This document shows positions 1 to 8,613 of a stretch of 64,000 nt of DNA, piece by piece. The first letter of the stretch is position 1. Each line of letters begins with the position of its first letter. The translations under genes were made by a program, and so were the position numbers. The stretch is from the NCBI GenBank assembly GCA_016932335.1, contig JAFGCZ010000008.1:62001-126000 (forward strand), written 5' to 3'. The notes beneath the pieces are model-generated. The model was given only the letters and a program-made list of their open reading frames with translations. It did no database searches and was not told the DNA's origin. Source of the DNA: Opitutales bacterium. Lineage in GTDB: Bacteria; Verrucomicrobiota; Verrucomicrobiia; Opitutales; Oceanipulchritudinaceae.

Positions 1-427
1 TAGGTTCTTCGAGAACGGACTCGGGCATGCCGTTTTTGCCCTTGTGCAGGACGTAGCGGCGGTGGGACCGTATCAAACGAATAAGCACTTTATCGCCGTG
101 CATGGCCACGCCGGTATCCTCGGCTTTGATGATGATAGGATTGCGCAGGACACGTTCGCCGTCGGGCAACGGATCAGGGATCAGCGTAGCGGAGCCATTT
201 TGGCGGAAACGGATGTAACCGCTGGTTAATTCGGCATCGTGAGGGAAGCAGAGGCGGTCCTTCTTCAAGCGGACAATGGTGCCGGAGCGGATGAGCTCGT
301 CCACATTACCTCTGAAGTTACCAAGGTCTTTGTTGGGGACTTTGAGTTGCTCTGCGATGCGATTGACCGGAATGGGCACATAGCCCTTTGATCGCATCAG
401 TTGTATGATTTGCTCGGTGAAGGGCAT
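1..427 (-). CDS. rnr: Ribonuclease R, N-terminal part (runs off window)
   Basis: Read directly from the minus strand, because the ORF track omits it (it is cut by the window edge). The 142 visible residues start MPFTEQIIQLM and continue without a stop to base 1. Residues 1-65 form the helix-turn-helix-like region typical of RNase R. From about residue 80 the segment with PDPLPDGE, then EDTGVAMHGDKV, is the first cold-shock (OB) domain entry seen in RNase R/VacB. The RNB catalytic domain lies outside the window. RNase R is a 3'-5' processive exoribonuclease acting on structured RNA. The start is the only ATG at the head of the conserved region. It is 64 bp downstream of the pyrophosphatase gene on the same strand. 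Confidence 0.85.
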   Translation of the reverse strand, partial: MPFTEQIIQLMRSKGYVPIPVNRIAEQLKVPNKDLGNFRGNVDELIRSGTIVRLKKDRLCFPHDAELTSGYIRFRQNGSATLIPDPLPDGERVLRNPIIIKAEDTGVAMHGDKVLIRLIRSHRRYVLHKGKNGMPESVLEEP

Positions 428-491
428 CTTAAGCAGAGTGTGGCGCAAAAGCCCTGCTCTGGCAAGCGGTAAGCGAAAATGATTCCAGATT

Positions 492-2156
492 CTACTGCCC
501 GATACTTTCGAGCAGAGAGGTCAGGTAGGGAATGAGCTGTTTTTTGCGACTGACAATACCTTTGAGTTCAAAAATATCCTGCTTTTCGTGTGTAGGATAG
601 TTGATCTGCCGGACAAGGTCCTCATCACCTTCGACCAGAAGAATACTGTTCTGGGTATTGATATCGGTGACGAGGAGGGTGGCAAAATAGAGCCCCTCGC
701 CTTCGCGAATTTTGCGCAAGGCGGTTTCGAGCTCTCCCTGATGAGAGTGAAAATTATTGAAGCCGAGTTCTTCCACCTGGCTGACGGCAAAGGTAAGATC
801 TCCGTGGCGGTATTTTTTGAGATCGGCCCGGATAACCGTTTCGGCATCGGCACTGAGAATAATGGAACCGGCCTTGAAAATGGTTTCAGCAAGGTCGTCG
901 GCACTTTCCCCACAAAGCTCGGAAAGCCACTTGAGGATGGCACAATCTTTAGCGGTGGTGGTAGGTCCTTTGAGATTGAGGGTATCGGAGATAATGCCGC
1001 CCATAAGAATACCGCAGATATCCGGTTCGGGAGCGAGCCCATCTCTACGGAAGAGATCTGCAATAATGGTACAGGTAGAGCCTACAGGTTCGTTAAAGAA
1101 GAGAATCGGCTCGTTGGAAGGAAGATTACCGAGACGGTGGTGGTCGATAATCTCGCGGATACAGACTTGATCTGCACCGGGAACCGCCTGAGAAATTTCG
1201 TTGTGGTCAACAAGGACCAGCTGTGTCGAGATAGGCTTGAGCAGATCTGTTTTAGTGAATATGCCGGAGAGCTTGCCCTCTTCGTCGAGAACCATGTGCA
1301 GGGGAACAGAAGAGTTACCCACTTTGCGTTGTATCATGGAAACCTTGGCCTCCGCCGGACAGATACTGAGCTCTTTATCAAAGAGGTTCTGCACTCTGGC
1401 GGCAGAACGGATTACCCATGAGGTGGTGGCAGAGTCGTAAGGGCTGACAATGAGGGAAACGCCGTGGGTTTTGGCCATGGCTTTGATATCCTCTTCCACT
1501 GCCAGCTTCCCGGTAATGACGAGAAGGCGAACACCGGCGTAAATGGATTTGGTCTGAATATCGTAGCGGTCGCCCACCACGATAATGCTCTGTTCGGCAA
1601 GGGTTGGAGTCTCGTGAGTAAAATTGCCGAAAGTGCGAATATCCATAGCCCCCACGCGCACATAAAGGTCTTCCAGGCGGTCGCCATCGTCCAAATAAAG
1701 CACCTCTGCCTTAAGAGAACGGATAATGTCGTTGATGGAGGTGTAGACATGGCGGATGGAGTGTTTCTCGCTGGGTTTGGGGATAAAGAATTCGCCCAAC
1801 TGAAAGATGGAAATGTGGCCCACGGGGTGCATGGCCTCATCGACCACGGGCAGAGCACGTACATCGTAGCGGTCCATCAGCTCCAAAGCCTCGGCGCAGG
1901 TACTCCAAGGGTGCACCGTGTAAACAGACTGCGTGATAATGTCTTTGACCCTAGGGGTAACATCGCCAAGGAAGCGAGGAGCCGGCTGGTGGAAACGTTT
2001 GAGAACGGCATTAATACGGGCATTGGTATTACCGCAGCGGGCGGCTATATAGCCTTCCTCTCCTTTGGCTTTTTTGTATGCAGCGTAGGCAATGGCAGAG
2101 CAAATGGCATCGGCATCGGGGTTGCGATGCCCGACAATATAAGTGCAGTCGGTCAT
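492..2156 (-). CDS. ppaC: Mn-dependent inorganic pyrophosphatase (family II, CBS/DRTGG type)
   Basis: A 554-aa cytoplasmic enzyme that hydrolyses pyrophosphate and pulls biosynthetic reactions forward. The DHH-domain signature GHRNPDAD lies at residues 9-16. The polypeptide is then interrupted by a regulatory insert: a CBS motif around 70-130, a DRTGG-like stretch around 190-265 and a second CBS around 270-315. The DHH part resumes with VDHNE and IDHHRLG (about 320-350) and ends in a DHHA2 domain. Plain family II enzymes are about 310 aa, so the extra 240 aa fit the nucleotide-regulated CBS-PPase subfamily, where adenine nucleotides modulate activity (family knowledge). It diverges from the NYN gene. 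The long plus-strand ORFs opposite it are shadows. Confidence 0.93.
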   Translation of the reverse strand: MTDCTYIVGHRNPDADAICSAIAYAAYKKAKGEEGYIAARCGNTNARINAVLKRFHQPAPRFLGDVTPRVKDIITQSVYTVHPWSTCAEALELMDRYDVRALPVVDEAMHPVGHISIFQLGEFFIPKPSEKHSIRHVYTSINDIIRSLKAEVLYLDDGDRLEDLYVRVGAMDIRTFGNFTHETPTLAEQSIIVVGDRYDIQTKSIYAGVRLLVITGKLAVEEDIKAMAKTHGVSLIVSPYDSATTSWVIRSAARVQNLFDKELSICPAEAKVSMIQRKVGNSSVPLHMVLDEEGKLSGIFTKTDLLKPISTQLVLVDHNEISQAVPGADQVCIREIIDHHRLGNLPSNEPILFFNEPVGSTCTIIADLFRRDGLAPEPDICGILMGGIISDTLNLKGPTTTAKDCAILKWLSELCGESADDLAETIFKAGSIILSADAETVIRADLKKYRHGDLTFAVSQVEELGFNNFHSHQGELETALRKIREGEGLYFATLLVTDINTQNSILLVEGDEDLVRQINYPTHEKQDIFELKGIVSRKKQLIPYLTSLLESIGQ

Positions 2157-2304
2157 AAAAAAGAGTCTTCAAGCAGATGTATGGCTCTACCGTTATCGCA
2201 TTGCCGTAAAAAAGCAAGGACGAGCTGGAATAAGCAGACAAAGGGTAAAAAGAAGCTATAAAAAGAATCGTCAAACGGCTAAAGAAAGCTATCCTTATAA
2301 AGGT

Positions 2305-2790
2305 ATGGTCACTCTGCCTCACCTCATTGTGGACGGCTACAATGTAATCCATGCCTGGCCGGATCTGTGCCGCGAATTTCACCGCGGAAGCGATGTGGTT
2401 TGTGACCTGTTGGTGGAAGTGGTGCGCGTGATCCACGATGCGGAAGGTCGCCATGTGACGATTGTCTTTGACGGCAAAGGCGAAACCATGAGCCTGCTGC
2501 ACCCGACCAAAGAACCCAGCCTGACGGTGATCTACACGCCTTCGGGAACCAGTGCCGATGCTATCATCGAGCAAATGGCCAGCAACGCCAAAGGCCGGCA
2601 GGCGGTCGTCGTAGCCTCGCGGGACAACATGATTTGCGAGACCGTAAGCACTGTTGGCGGGGAGAGCATCAGCCCCGAGGCGCTGCGCGACTGGGTTGAC
2701 CGCTGCCAGAAACAACAGACGGTTACCTTGCTCAAGCAGAAGCAGGTAAGTGATAAAAAATTCGGAGCCGGTTTGAGTGAGTTATTCTAA
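2305..2790 (+). CDS. YacP-like NYN (PIN-fold) domain protein
   Basis: A 161-aa protein starting MVTLPHLIVDGYNVIHAW. The acidic LIVDGYN motif, later IVFDGKG, and ASRDNMIC near residue 110 are the three Asp-bearing strands of NYN/YacP domains. These have a PIN-like nuclease fold and are thought to act in RNA processing. The ORF track extends it upstream to 2143, but that extension overlaps the divergent pyrophosphatase start and lacks family similarity. The ATG at 2305, just after an AAAGG, begins the conserved region. The substrate is unknown. I am sure of the fold, less so of nuclease activity. Confidence 0.82.
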   Translation: MVTLPHLIVDGYNVIHAWPDLCREFHRGSDVVCDLLVEVVRVIHDAEGRHVTIVFDGKGETMSLLHPTKEPSLTVIYTPSGTSADAIIEQMASNAKGRQAVVVASRDNMICETVSTVGGESISPEALRDWVDRCQKQQTVTLLKQKQVSDKKFGAGLSELF

Positions 2791-2954
2791 GGAAGCGTTT
2801 TTCAAAAAGAAATGTAAGCCGAAGCAGCTGAGCTTCTTAACGAAAAACAAATCTACATAAGCAAGATTCCTGATTGAAAGAAAGCGGAAAAAGGGTACAA
2901 AGGCATACTTTCCCAAAAACGGGCGGAATCACCTCAGATGCAGAGGTATCTCTC

Positions 2955-3875
2955 ATGGAGCTTTATAAAATACTCTCTCCGAACAGAATCCTGATGGATG
3001 TGGAAGTAGCCAGCAAGGATGAGCTGTTTGACATTCTTTTAAACAAGGTGATGGACCAGCATTTTTGCTCGGCCTACCCTCTCCACACTCAGGAACGTCT
3101 GAAAAAGGCATTGTTTGAGCGTGAGGAGCATCGCTGCACAGCCATCGGAGAGGGGATTGCCACGCCCCATGCGCGTTTGAAAGATTTCCCGGAAACACTG
3201 GTGGTCATGGCCCGCTTAAAAACGCCCTTGGTGTGGGATGAAGACCACAGCAACACGCCGGTAAACATTATCTGCATGGTGTTGGTCAACCGCGAAGCGC
3301 CGAGTGCCACCCTGCGGATTTCGGCACAGTTGGCCAAGTTCTTCAACTCCGAGGTCAACCGGAGCCTTTTCCGCGGAGCCAGCTCGGGGGAGGATATTAT
3401 CGAGCTGTTCAAAAAGGAACACCTGGATGTGGACCAGCCCATCTGCGCCCGCGAGATCATGCGCTCTCCGGAAGTGCGTATTACCACAGACATGCCTCTG
3501 AGAAGGGCCGCTACGATTATGATGCGGCACCGTTTGGATGCGGTGGCTGTACTGGATGAAAACGACAACCTGAAGGGAGAGCTCTCCTGCGACACGTTAT
3601 TTAAATCCGGACTACCGGACTTTTTCAACCGACTGAAGAGCGTTTCATTTATCCGTGAATTTGATCCCTTTGAAACCTATTTTGCAGAGGAATCGCACAG
3701 TACAGCAGGAGACCTGATGACAGATGATTACTGTGCCATGCCGCCGGACGCCACGATTTTGGAAATCGTTTTTGCGCTGGGGGTGCAACGCTACCCGAAA
3801 ATTTGGGTGGTCGAGGATGGTAAACGCATTGGGGTCATCGACCGCATTGGTTTGCTGCGCAACGTAATTCTGTAA
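2955..3875 (+). CDS. PTS EIIA-type domain fused to a CBS pair
   Basis: A 306-aa cytoplasmic protein. Residues about 1-145 are a PTS EIIA type-2 (fructose/nitrogen) domain, and ATPHARL carries the phospho-accepting His. Residues about 170-230 and 255-306 form two CBS motifs, the first beginning around IMRSPEVRITTD and the second around LMTDDYCAMPPD. No EIIB or EIIC is nearby, so a sensory role is more likely than sugar uptake. It lies 36 bp upstream of, and is presumably co-transcribed with, an ion/organic-anion permease, so it probably gates that permease through phosphorylation and nucleotide binding (inference). The start at MELYKIL is preceded by AGAGG. The longer TTG start in the track adds 27 residues with no family resemblance. 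Confidence 0.85.
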   Translation: MELYKILSPNRILMDVEVASKDELFDILLNKVMDQHFCSAYPLHTQERLKKALFEREEHRCTAIGEGIATPHARLKDFPETLVVMARLKTPLVWDEDHSNTPVNIICMVLVNREAPSATLRISAQLAKFFNSEVNRSLFRGASSGEDIIELFKKEHLDVDQPICAREIMRSPEVRITTDMPLRRAATIMMRHRLDAVAVLDENDNLKGELSCDTLFKSGLPDFFNRLKSVSFIREFDPFETYFAEESHSTAGDLMTDDYCAMPPDATILEIVFALGVQRYPKIWVVEDGKRIGVIDRIGLLRNVIL

Positions 3876-3911
3876 TCAAGCGAGCTTACTTCGGAAAAGG
3901 AACCTTTTAAC

Positions 3912-5222
3912 ATGCTTACATCTGTCATCATTTTTGCTGTAGCCTACGTGTTTATAGCCTCGGAGAAAGTCGATAAAACCATTGTGGCTCTACTTGGAGC
4001 CGCTGCCGTCATCTGTTTCGGGCAGATCTCTTATGAGGATGCGCTGAGCAAGGTGGATTTGAACGTGATCTTCCTGTTGGTGGGGATGATGGTTATCGTC
4101 AATGTGCTGGCCATTACCGGCGTCTTTGAATGGGTAGCCATCAAGCTGGCGCAGCGGGCCAAAGGCAACGGGATAGCGATCCTGATTTTGTTTTTAACAA
4201 TAACCGCCATTCTTTCTGCTTTTCTGGACAACGTAACCACGGTGATTCTCATGGCCCCGGTAACGATTCTGATCTGCCAGATCTTGAATTTGCCAACGGT
4301 GCAGTTCCTCATCATGGAAGCGATTTTCTCCAACATAGGAGGAACGGCCACTCTGGTGGGCGACCCTCCCAACATTCTGATCGGTTCGCAAACCCACCTG
4401 GGATTTAACGATTTTCTGATCCATTTGGCCCCCGTGATTGTCGTCATTATGCTGGTATTGATTCCGGTGACGGCGCTGACCTTCCGCAAGCACACACACA
4501 CACAGGCAAACGCCCGGGAACGCGTGATGCGGGCCAAGCCGGAAGCCGCCATTCTGGAACCGGCCAAGCTGAAACGGGCCTCGGCTGTTTTTGGACTGAC
4601 ACTGCTGGGCTTTTTTGCCGGACATCTGGTGCATATGGAGCCCGGTATTATTGCCTTGGCCAGCGCCATGATTATGGTACTGGTGTGCCGCTGCTCGCTG
4701 CACGATATGCTCTCCAAGGTGGAATGGAATACCATCCTGTTCTTTGTCGGCCTGTTTATGCTGATCGGGGCACTGGAAGAAAAGGGAGCCTTTGAAGCAC
4801 TGGGGCGCTTTATGCTGACCATGACTCAGGGAAACCTGCTGCTGACAGCCATCACCATCCTCTGGTTCAGTGCACTGGTCTCGGCCATCGTGGATAACAT
4901 TCCGCTGGTTATTTCCATGATTCCGCTGGTAAAAGCTATTGTTCCGCAATTTGCGGAATCGCTGGGGCTGACGGATCCGGAGCAGATTCGCCTGACAGTG
5001 ACTGAGCCTCTTTTCTGGGCATTGGCACTGGGCGCCTGCCTGGGCGGTAACGGATCGCTGATCGGGGCTTCGGCCAACGTGGTGGTGGCTCAGGTAGCCC
5101 GGCGCAATCATTACGAATTGAGCTTCCTGCAATTTACCAGATACGGCTTTCTCTACATGCTGCTGAGCCTTTCCATCAGCACGCTGTATGTGTACCTGCG
5201 CTATTTCTATTTTATGGGCTAA
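3912..5222 (+). CDS. ArsB/NhaD-like ion transporter (IT superfamily permease)
   Basis: A 436-aa inner-membrane protein with about 11 to 12 hydrophobic segments and two pseudo-symmetric halves. Each half carries the family's Asp-Asn signature: FLDNVTTVILMAP near residue 107 and IVDNIPLVISMIP near 322. The GDPPNILIGS loop near 155 and the matching GGNGSLIGASANV near 380 are typical of the citrate/arsenite/Na+-H+ antiporter clan (COG1055). Substrate cannot be read from sequence; Na+/H+ exchange and organic-anion transport are both possible. The start follows AAAAGGAACC. Its stop overlaps the convergent smr stop by four bases (CTAA). Confidence 0.85.
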   Translation: MLTSVIIFAVAYVFIASEKVDKTIVALLGAAAVICFGQISYEDALSKVDLNVIFLLVGMMVIVNVLAITGVFEWVAIKLAQRAKGNGIAILILFLTITAILSAFLDNVTTVILMAPVTILICQILNLPTVQFLIMEAIFSNIGGTATLVGDPPNILIGSQTHLGFNDFLIHLAPVIVVIMLVLIPVTALTFRKHTHTQANARERVMRAKPEAAILEPAKLKRASAVFGLTLLGFFAGHLVHMEPGIIALASAMIMVLVCRCSLHDMLSKVEWNTILFFVGLFMLIGALEEKGAFEALGRFMLTMTQGNLLLTAITILWFSALVSAIVDNIPLVISMIPLVKAIVPQFAESLGLTDPEQIRLTVTEPLFWALALGACLGGNGSLIGASANVVVAQVARRNHYELSFLQFTRYGFLYMLLSLSISTLYVYLRYFYFMG

Positions 5223-5479
5223 GCCCGCAGACGGACCACGGTAGCACCCCAGTTAGCATCCAGCTGATAGCTGAGCACACGAGGGTGTTTACCGAGTTTG
5301 CTGTGCACGAGTTCACGGAGGGCACCGGTGCCCTTTCCGTGGATGATGCGCAAGTCCAGTATGCCTTTGGCAAGGCAGGCATCGATGTAGTCGTTAAGCA
5401 GTTCGGACACCTCTTTGGGGCGAAACGAATGGAGGTCGAGCACTCCGTCGATGGGCCATTCTACAGGATTATCATCCAT
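5219..5479 (-). CDS. Small Smr-domain protein
   Basis: An 86-aa protein that is almost only an Smr domain. LDLHSFRPKEV matches the LDLHG motif, and LRIIHGKGTGALR matches the HGKGxG motif. Smr domains are nucleic-acid-binding and often have nicking or ribosome-rescue-associated nuclease activity. The start chosen (MDDNPVEWP) lies within the last eight bases of queG, so translation is probably coupled. The track's upstream extension would run back inside queG and shows no family similarity. Confidence 0.8.
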   Translation of the reverse strand: MDDNPVEWPIDGVLDLHSFRPKEVSELLNDYIDACLAKGILDLRIIHGKGTGALRELVHSKLGKHPRVLSYQLDANWGATVVRLRA

Positions 5480-6488
5480 GAACAGCCTCCCGTTGAATAA
5501 TTTGCTGGATGGCCCAGGCAGCATGTTCAACAAGTAACTCGTCGGAACCCGCTTCAATTTGTTGCAGCACAGGGATGTGCTCTTTACGGCCAATATTACC
5601 AAGAACGACACAGGCATTGCGTTTCCAACGGATCAGCCCTACACGCTTGATGGGAGTGCCGGCAAACACCTCGCGAAAAGTCTCCTCATCCCAACACAGC
5701 ATGGTGGAGAGGTTGGGATAGTCCTGAGCATGAAAACGGGTTTCGGCAGTAGTCCGTGCCCAACGGTTCCAGGGGCAGGCAGCCAGGCAATCGTCGCAGC
5801 CGTAGAGGTGATCTCCGATGAGGGGGCGCAGTTCTGTCGGAATACTGCCTTTGTGCTCAATGGTCAGATAGCTGATGCATTTGCGGGCGTCCATGGCATA
5901 GGGGGCAACAATAGCGCCTGTGGGGCAGACATCCATACAGCGGCGACAAGTACCGCAGCGGTTGACCGTAGGGGCCGAGAGGGGGAACTCCAGCGAAGTA
6001 AAAATAACTCCGAGGAAGGTAAAATTGCCCAGTTTCGGATGGATGAGATTAGTGTGCTTGCCGATCCAGCCCAACCCGGCGCGTTGCGCATGGTTTTTTT
6101 CTAAAACAGGTCCCGTATCGACATAGGGGCGGTTAATCCCACCGTGCTCCTGAAGGAAGGAACAGACTTGTTTGAGCTTTTTCAGGCAAATCTTGTGGTA
6201 ATCCTTCCCCAGCGCATAGCGGGCAATACGCCCCTCCCGGAAAGGTGGTTCCTGATGATAGCTGAACAGGAAACAGAGCAGACTGCGGGCTTCGGGCAAG
6301 ACATCTGAGGGTTGCAGGCGTTTATCCAAGCCATTGGCCATCCATTCCATTTCGCCATATTGCTGTTCCTGCATCCAGGAGTGGATGTATTCCCGGTAAT
6401 CGGGGACATCGAGCGGTGCTACGCCAAAGGCATCAATGCCCAAGTCGGAAACAAAGGCCCGCAGCGTATCTATACCGAGTGACTCCAT
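5472..6488 (-). CDS. queG: Epoxyqueuosine reductase QueG
   Basis: A 338-aa cobalamin- and Fe-S-dependent enzyme that converts epoxyqueuosine to queuosine in tRNA. The N-terminal part has the family's YVDTGPVLEK and AGLGWIGKHTNL segments. Two [4Fe-4S] motifs follow: CGTCRRCMDVCPTGAI and, further on, CDDCLAACPWN. The C-terminal 60 residues (KRNACVVLGNIG...) form HEAT-like repeats usual in QueG. The start at MESLGIDTL is preferred because the longer ORF start (6590) enters the divergent promoter region of the gene at 6608; this is not certain. It forms a two-gene unit with smr. Confidence 0.92.
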   Translation of the reverse strand: MESLGIDTLRAFVSDLGIDAFGVAPLDVPDYREYIHSWMQEQQYGEMEWMANGLDKRLQPSDVLPEARSLLCFLFSYHQEPPFREGRIARYALGKDYHKICLKKLKQVCSFLQEHGGINRPYVDTGPVLEKNHAQRAGLGWIGKHTNLIHPKLGNFTFLGVIFTSLEFPLSAPTVNRCGTCRRCMDVCPTGAIVAPYAMDARKCISYLTIEHKGSIPTELRPLIGDHLYGCDDCLAACPWNRWARTTAETRFHAQDYPNLSTMLCWDEETFREVFAGTPIKRVGLIRWKRNACVVLGNIGRKEHIPVLQQIEAGSDELLVEHAAWAIQQIIQREAVHG

Positions 6489-6607
6489 CCACAGCAGCGT
6501 GGTCGAAATGAGCCCGTCTGGCAACGCGGTTTTGGGCAGGGGCAAAAGTCCTTGCCAAAAGCGTGTTTTCTCAATGAAATACAGAAGCAATCTAACTCTT
6601 AATTCTC

Positions 6608-7117
6608 ATGAGAAAAATACCGTTATTCATCTGTTTCCCAGTTCTTTTGGCCGTACAACCTCTGCAGGCCCGTTCTGACATAGAGGTACATGTGGATTTG
6701 CCGGTTAAGGTGGTCGTAAAAGACGACCACGGCGCGGACCACCGTCCAAGCGATTTCCGGCGTGAACTGGAGAAACTGAAAGCCGACTTGCACGACATCC
6801 GTCGGGAAAGAGAAAGCCTGAAACGGGAAATGGAAGAATTGCGGCGCGAAGAAGCCGATTTGAAACGTGACCGCGAGCAGTGGCACAGAGACTTTGACCA
6901 TTTACAGGAAGTACCCCGCCGCCATCGCGAAGACCGGCGTATGAAATTGGAACACCAGCGGGAACGCTGGGAAGAACGCCGGGCAAAGTTGGAAAACAAA
7001 CGCCACCGGCTGGAAGAGCGCAGCCGCCACCTGGACGAGCGCGAACGGCGCATTGAGGAAAAGCAGCGAGAATACGACAGGCGAGATAAAGAAGACCGCC
7101 ACTACAACCATTATTGA
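6608..7117 (+). CDS. Secreted, highly charged coiled-coil protein, unknown
   Basis: A 169-aa protein. Residues 1-22 are a signal peptide (MRKIPLFICF... ending near QARS). Residues about 50-165 are an almost uninterrupted charged helix rich in Arg, Glu, Lys and Asp with heptad spacing (for example ELEKLKADL and REMEELRREEADL), so a long periplasmic coiled coil is expected. No catalytic motif is present and I do not recognise a family. It is divergent from queG and 69 bp upstream of meaB. It could be a structural or chaperone-like periplasmic rod. Confidence 0.7.
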   Translation: MRKIPLFICFPVLLAVQPLQARSDIEVHVDLPVKVVVKDDHGADHRPSDFRRELEKLKADLHDIRRERESLKREMEELRREEADLKRDREQWHRDFDHLQEVPRRHREDRRMKLEHQRERWEERRAKLENKRHRLEERSRHLDERERRIEEKQREYDRRDKEDRHYNHY

Positions 7118-7186
7118 GCAAAGAGCCTGGACGTCAGATTGATTTCCGGCTTTGCTTTTTCGGTGATTATGCCCATAGTGCGGGGT

Positions 7187-8323
7187 ATGTCCGAAGAGCG
7201 TAAATTGCCCGAATGGGCTCCCAAAGAAGGAGGAGCCGGGTTTGCCAGTGAAGTGATGAAAGGCGTGGAAGGCGGCCACGACGGCATGTCCGGAGCCTGG
7301 CGTGCCCCCAACCGCCCCATACATAAACGGCGCAAACTGACGGTAGACGATTATGTGCAGGGCATTCTGAAAAACGACCGGACGATTCTGGCGCGGGCCA
7401 TTACGTTGATTGAAAGCAACAGCCCGGAGCATCAGGCAACTGCGCAAGCTGTATTGAAAGGAATCCAACCGCATGCCGGAAAAAGCATTCGCGTGGGAAT
7501 TACCGGCGTTCCCGGCGCGGGAAAGAGCACTTTTATTGAAGCACTAGGGGTGCAGTTGTGCCGCGAAGGCAAACAGGTAGCCGTATTGGCGGTGGATCCG
7601 TCCAGCTCGCGCACCGGAGGCAGCATTCTGGGCGATAAAACGCGCATGGAAACCCTGACGCGGGAACCAAATGCCTTTATCCGCCCCTCCCCCTCAGGTG
7701 GAGCGCTGGGCGGCGTTGCCCGCAAAAGCCGGGAAACAATGCTTTTGTGCGAGGCAGCAGGCTTTGATACGATTTTGGTAGAAACCGTAGGTGTGGGGCA
7801 GAATGAAGTTACCGTACGCTCGATGGTGGACTTTTTTCTGCTGGTCTTGATTTCCGGAGCGGGAGATGATCTGCAGGGCATCAAGAAAGGTGTGATGGAG
7901 ATTGCCGATACCATTCTGGTGAACAAGGCAGACGGAGACAATCTACACCGGGCACGCCTGGCCCGCGCCGAATTGGAGCGCGTGGTGCACTATCTGCAAC
8001 CGGCGACACCGGGATGGACCACACCGGCACTGACGGCAAGTGCGGTAACCGGAGAAGGCGTGGCCCATGTATGGAGCACCATTCTGCAGTTTGCCGAGCA
8101 AATGCAGGCCAGTGGGGAATTTGACAAGCGGCGGCGCCGACAAAATGTGGACTGGGTACACTCGATGATTCAGGAAGGCTTGAAGCAGCTCTTCTACCAC
8201 CATCCGACCATCTACAGTCGCCTGCCGCAGATTGAGAGTCTGGTGGCCGAAGGAAAACTACCCGCTACCATTGCCGTGGAAGACCTGCTGGAAACGTTCC
8301 GCAAGCAAACCATGACACACTAA
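7187..8323 (+). CDS. meaB: Methylmalonyl-CoA mutase-associated GTPase MeaB
   Basis: A 378-aa G3E-family GTPase (MeaB/ArgK) that protects and loads B12-dependent methylmalonyl-CoA mutase. The Walker A motif GVPGAGKST lies near residue 105. AVDPSSSRTGGSILGDKTRM is the switch region of this family, with Arg where Pro is common. ETVGVGQNE is the switch II segment and NKADGDN the base-specificity motif. The C-terminal 60 residues are the dimerisation arm. No mutase gene is in the window. The start at MSEERKLPEW is chosen because the extra 16 residues in the track are not family-like. The stop overlaps the convergent RNase III-like gene (CTAA). Confidence 0.92.
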   Translation: MSEERKLPEWAPKEGGAGFASEVMKGVEGGHDGMSGAWRAPNRPIHKRRKLTVDDYVQGILKNDRTILARAITLIESNSPEHQATAQAVLKGIQPHAGKSIRVGITGVPGAGKSTFIEALGVQLCREGKQVAVLAVDPSSSRTGGSILGDKTRMETLTREPNAFIRPSPSGGALGGVARKSRETMLLCEAAGFDTILVETVGVGQNEVTVRSMVDFFLLVLISGAGDDLQGIKKGVMEIADTILVNKADGDNLHRARLARAELERVVHYLQPATPGWTTPALTASAVTGEGVAHVWSTILQFAEQMQASGEFDKRRRRQNVDWVHSMIQEGLKQLFYHHPTIYSRLPQIESLVAEGKLPATIAVEDLLETFRKQTMTH

Positions 8324-8613
8324 CGGCGACCGGGCTTACGACGGTTCTGCTGCTTAAGAAAGAGCGGCAGGAGGGTTTCCTCGATGTATTTGAAGGCAAC
8401 CTGAAGGCCCTCGCATTCGTAGACACGGCCGATGCCGGCCTCCACGGAGGTAGGCTCGCCTACTCCAGAAAGGAATTGGTTACAGGTCATGCGCTTGAAC
8501 GTTTCGGTTCTGTCTTCTGAAGCCGGAACATTCTGTAGAATCCACTCACGGGCATAAAGGGCGAGAACGGCATCACCGATCCAGGCCTGATCTTTTTCAA
8601 GGGAAGTACTCAT
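8320..8613 (-). CDS. Compact RNase III-domain protein (Mini-III-like)
   Basis: A 97-aa protein. AWIGDAVLALY at residues 10-20 matches the RNase III signature in its Mini-III form (xYIGDAV, without the upstream Glu of classical RNase III). TSVEAGIGRVYECEG near 55-69 matches the second metal-binding block (VFEAxIGAVY). No double-stranded-RNA-binding domain follows. The catalytic Asp14 and Glu58 are only 44 residues apart, versus roughly 70 in RNase III and Mini-III, so the middle helices are shortened. Its ATG overlaps the stop of the upstream secreted-protein gene (ATGA). An rRNA or tRNA processing role is possible; activity is unproven. Confidence 0.65.
   Translation of the reverse strand: MSTSLEKDQAWIGDAVLALYAREWILQNVPASEDRTETFKRMTCNQFLSGVGEPTSVEAGIGRVYECEGLQVAFKYIEETLLPLFLKQQNRRKPGRR

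Noticed and set aside
588-2261. Long plus-strand ORFs opposite the pyrophosphatase
   Set aside because: They are shadows of a clear minus-strand gene; no family motif and no Shine-Dalgarno.
4194-5132. 312-aa minus-strand ORF opposite the permease
   Set aside because: His/Gln-rich antisense shadow of a membrane-protein gene in GC-rich DNA.
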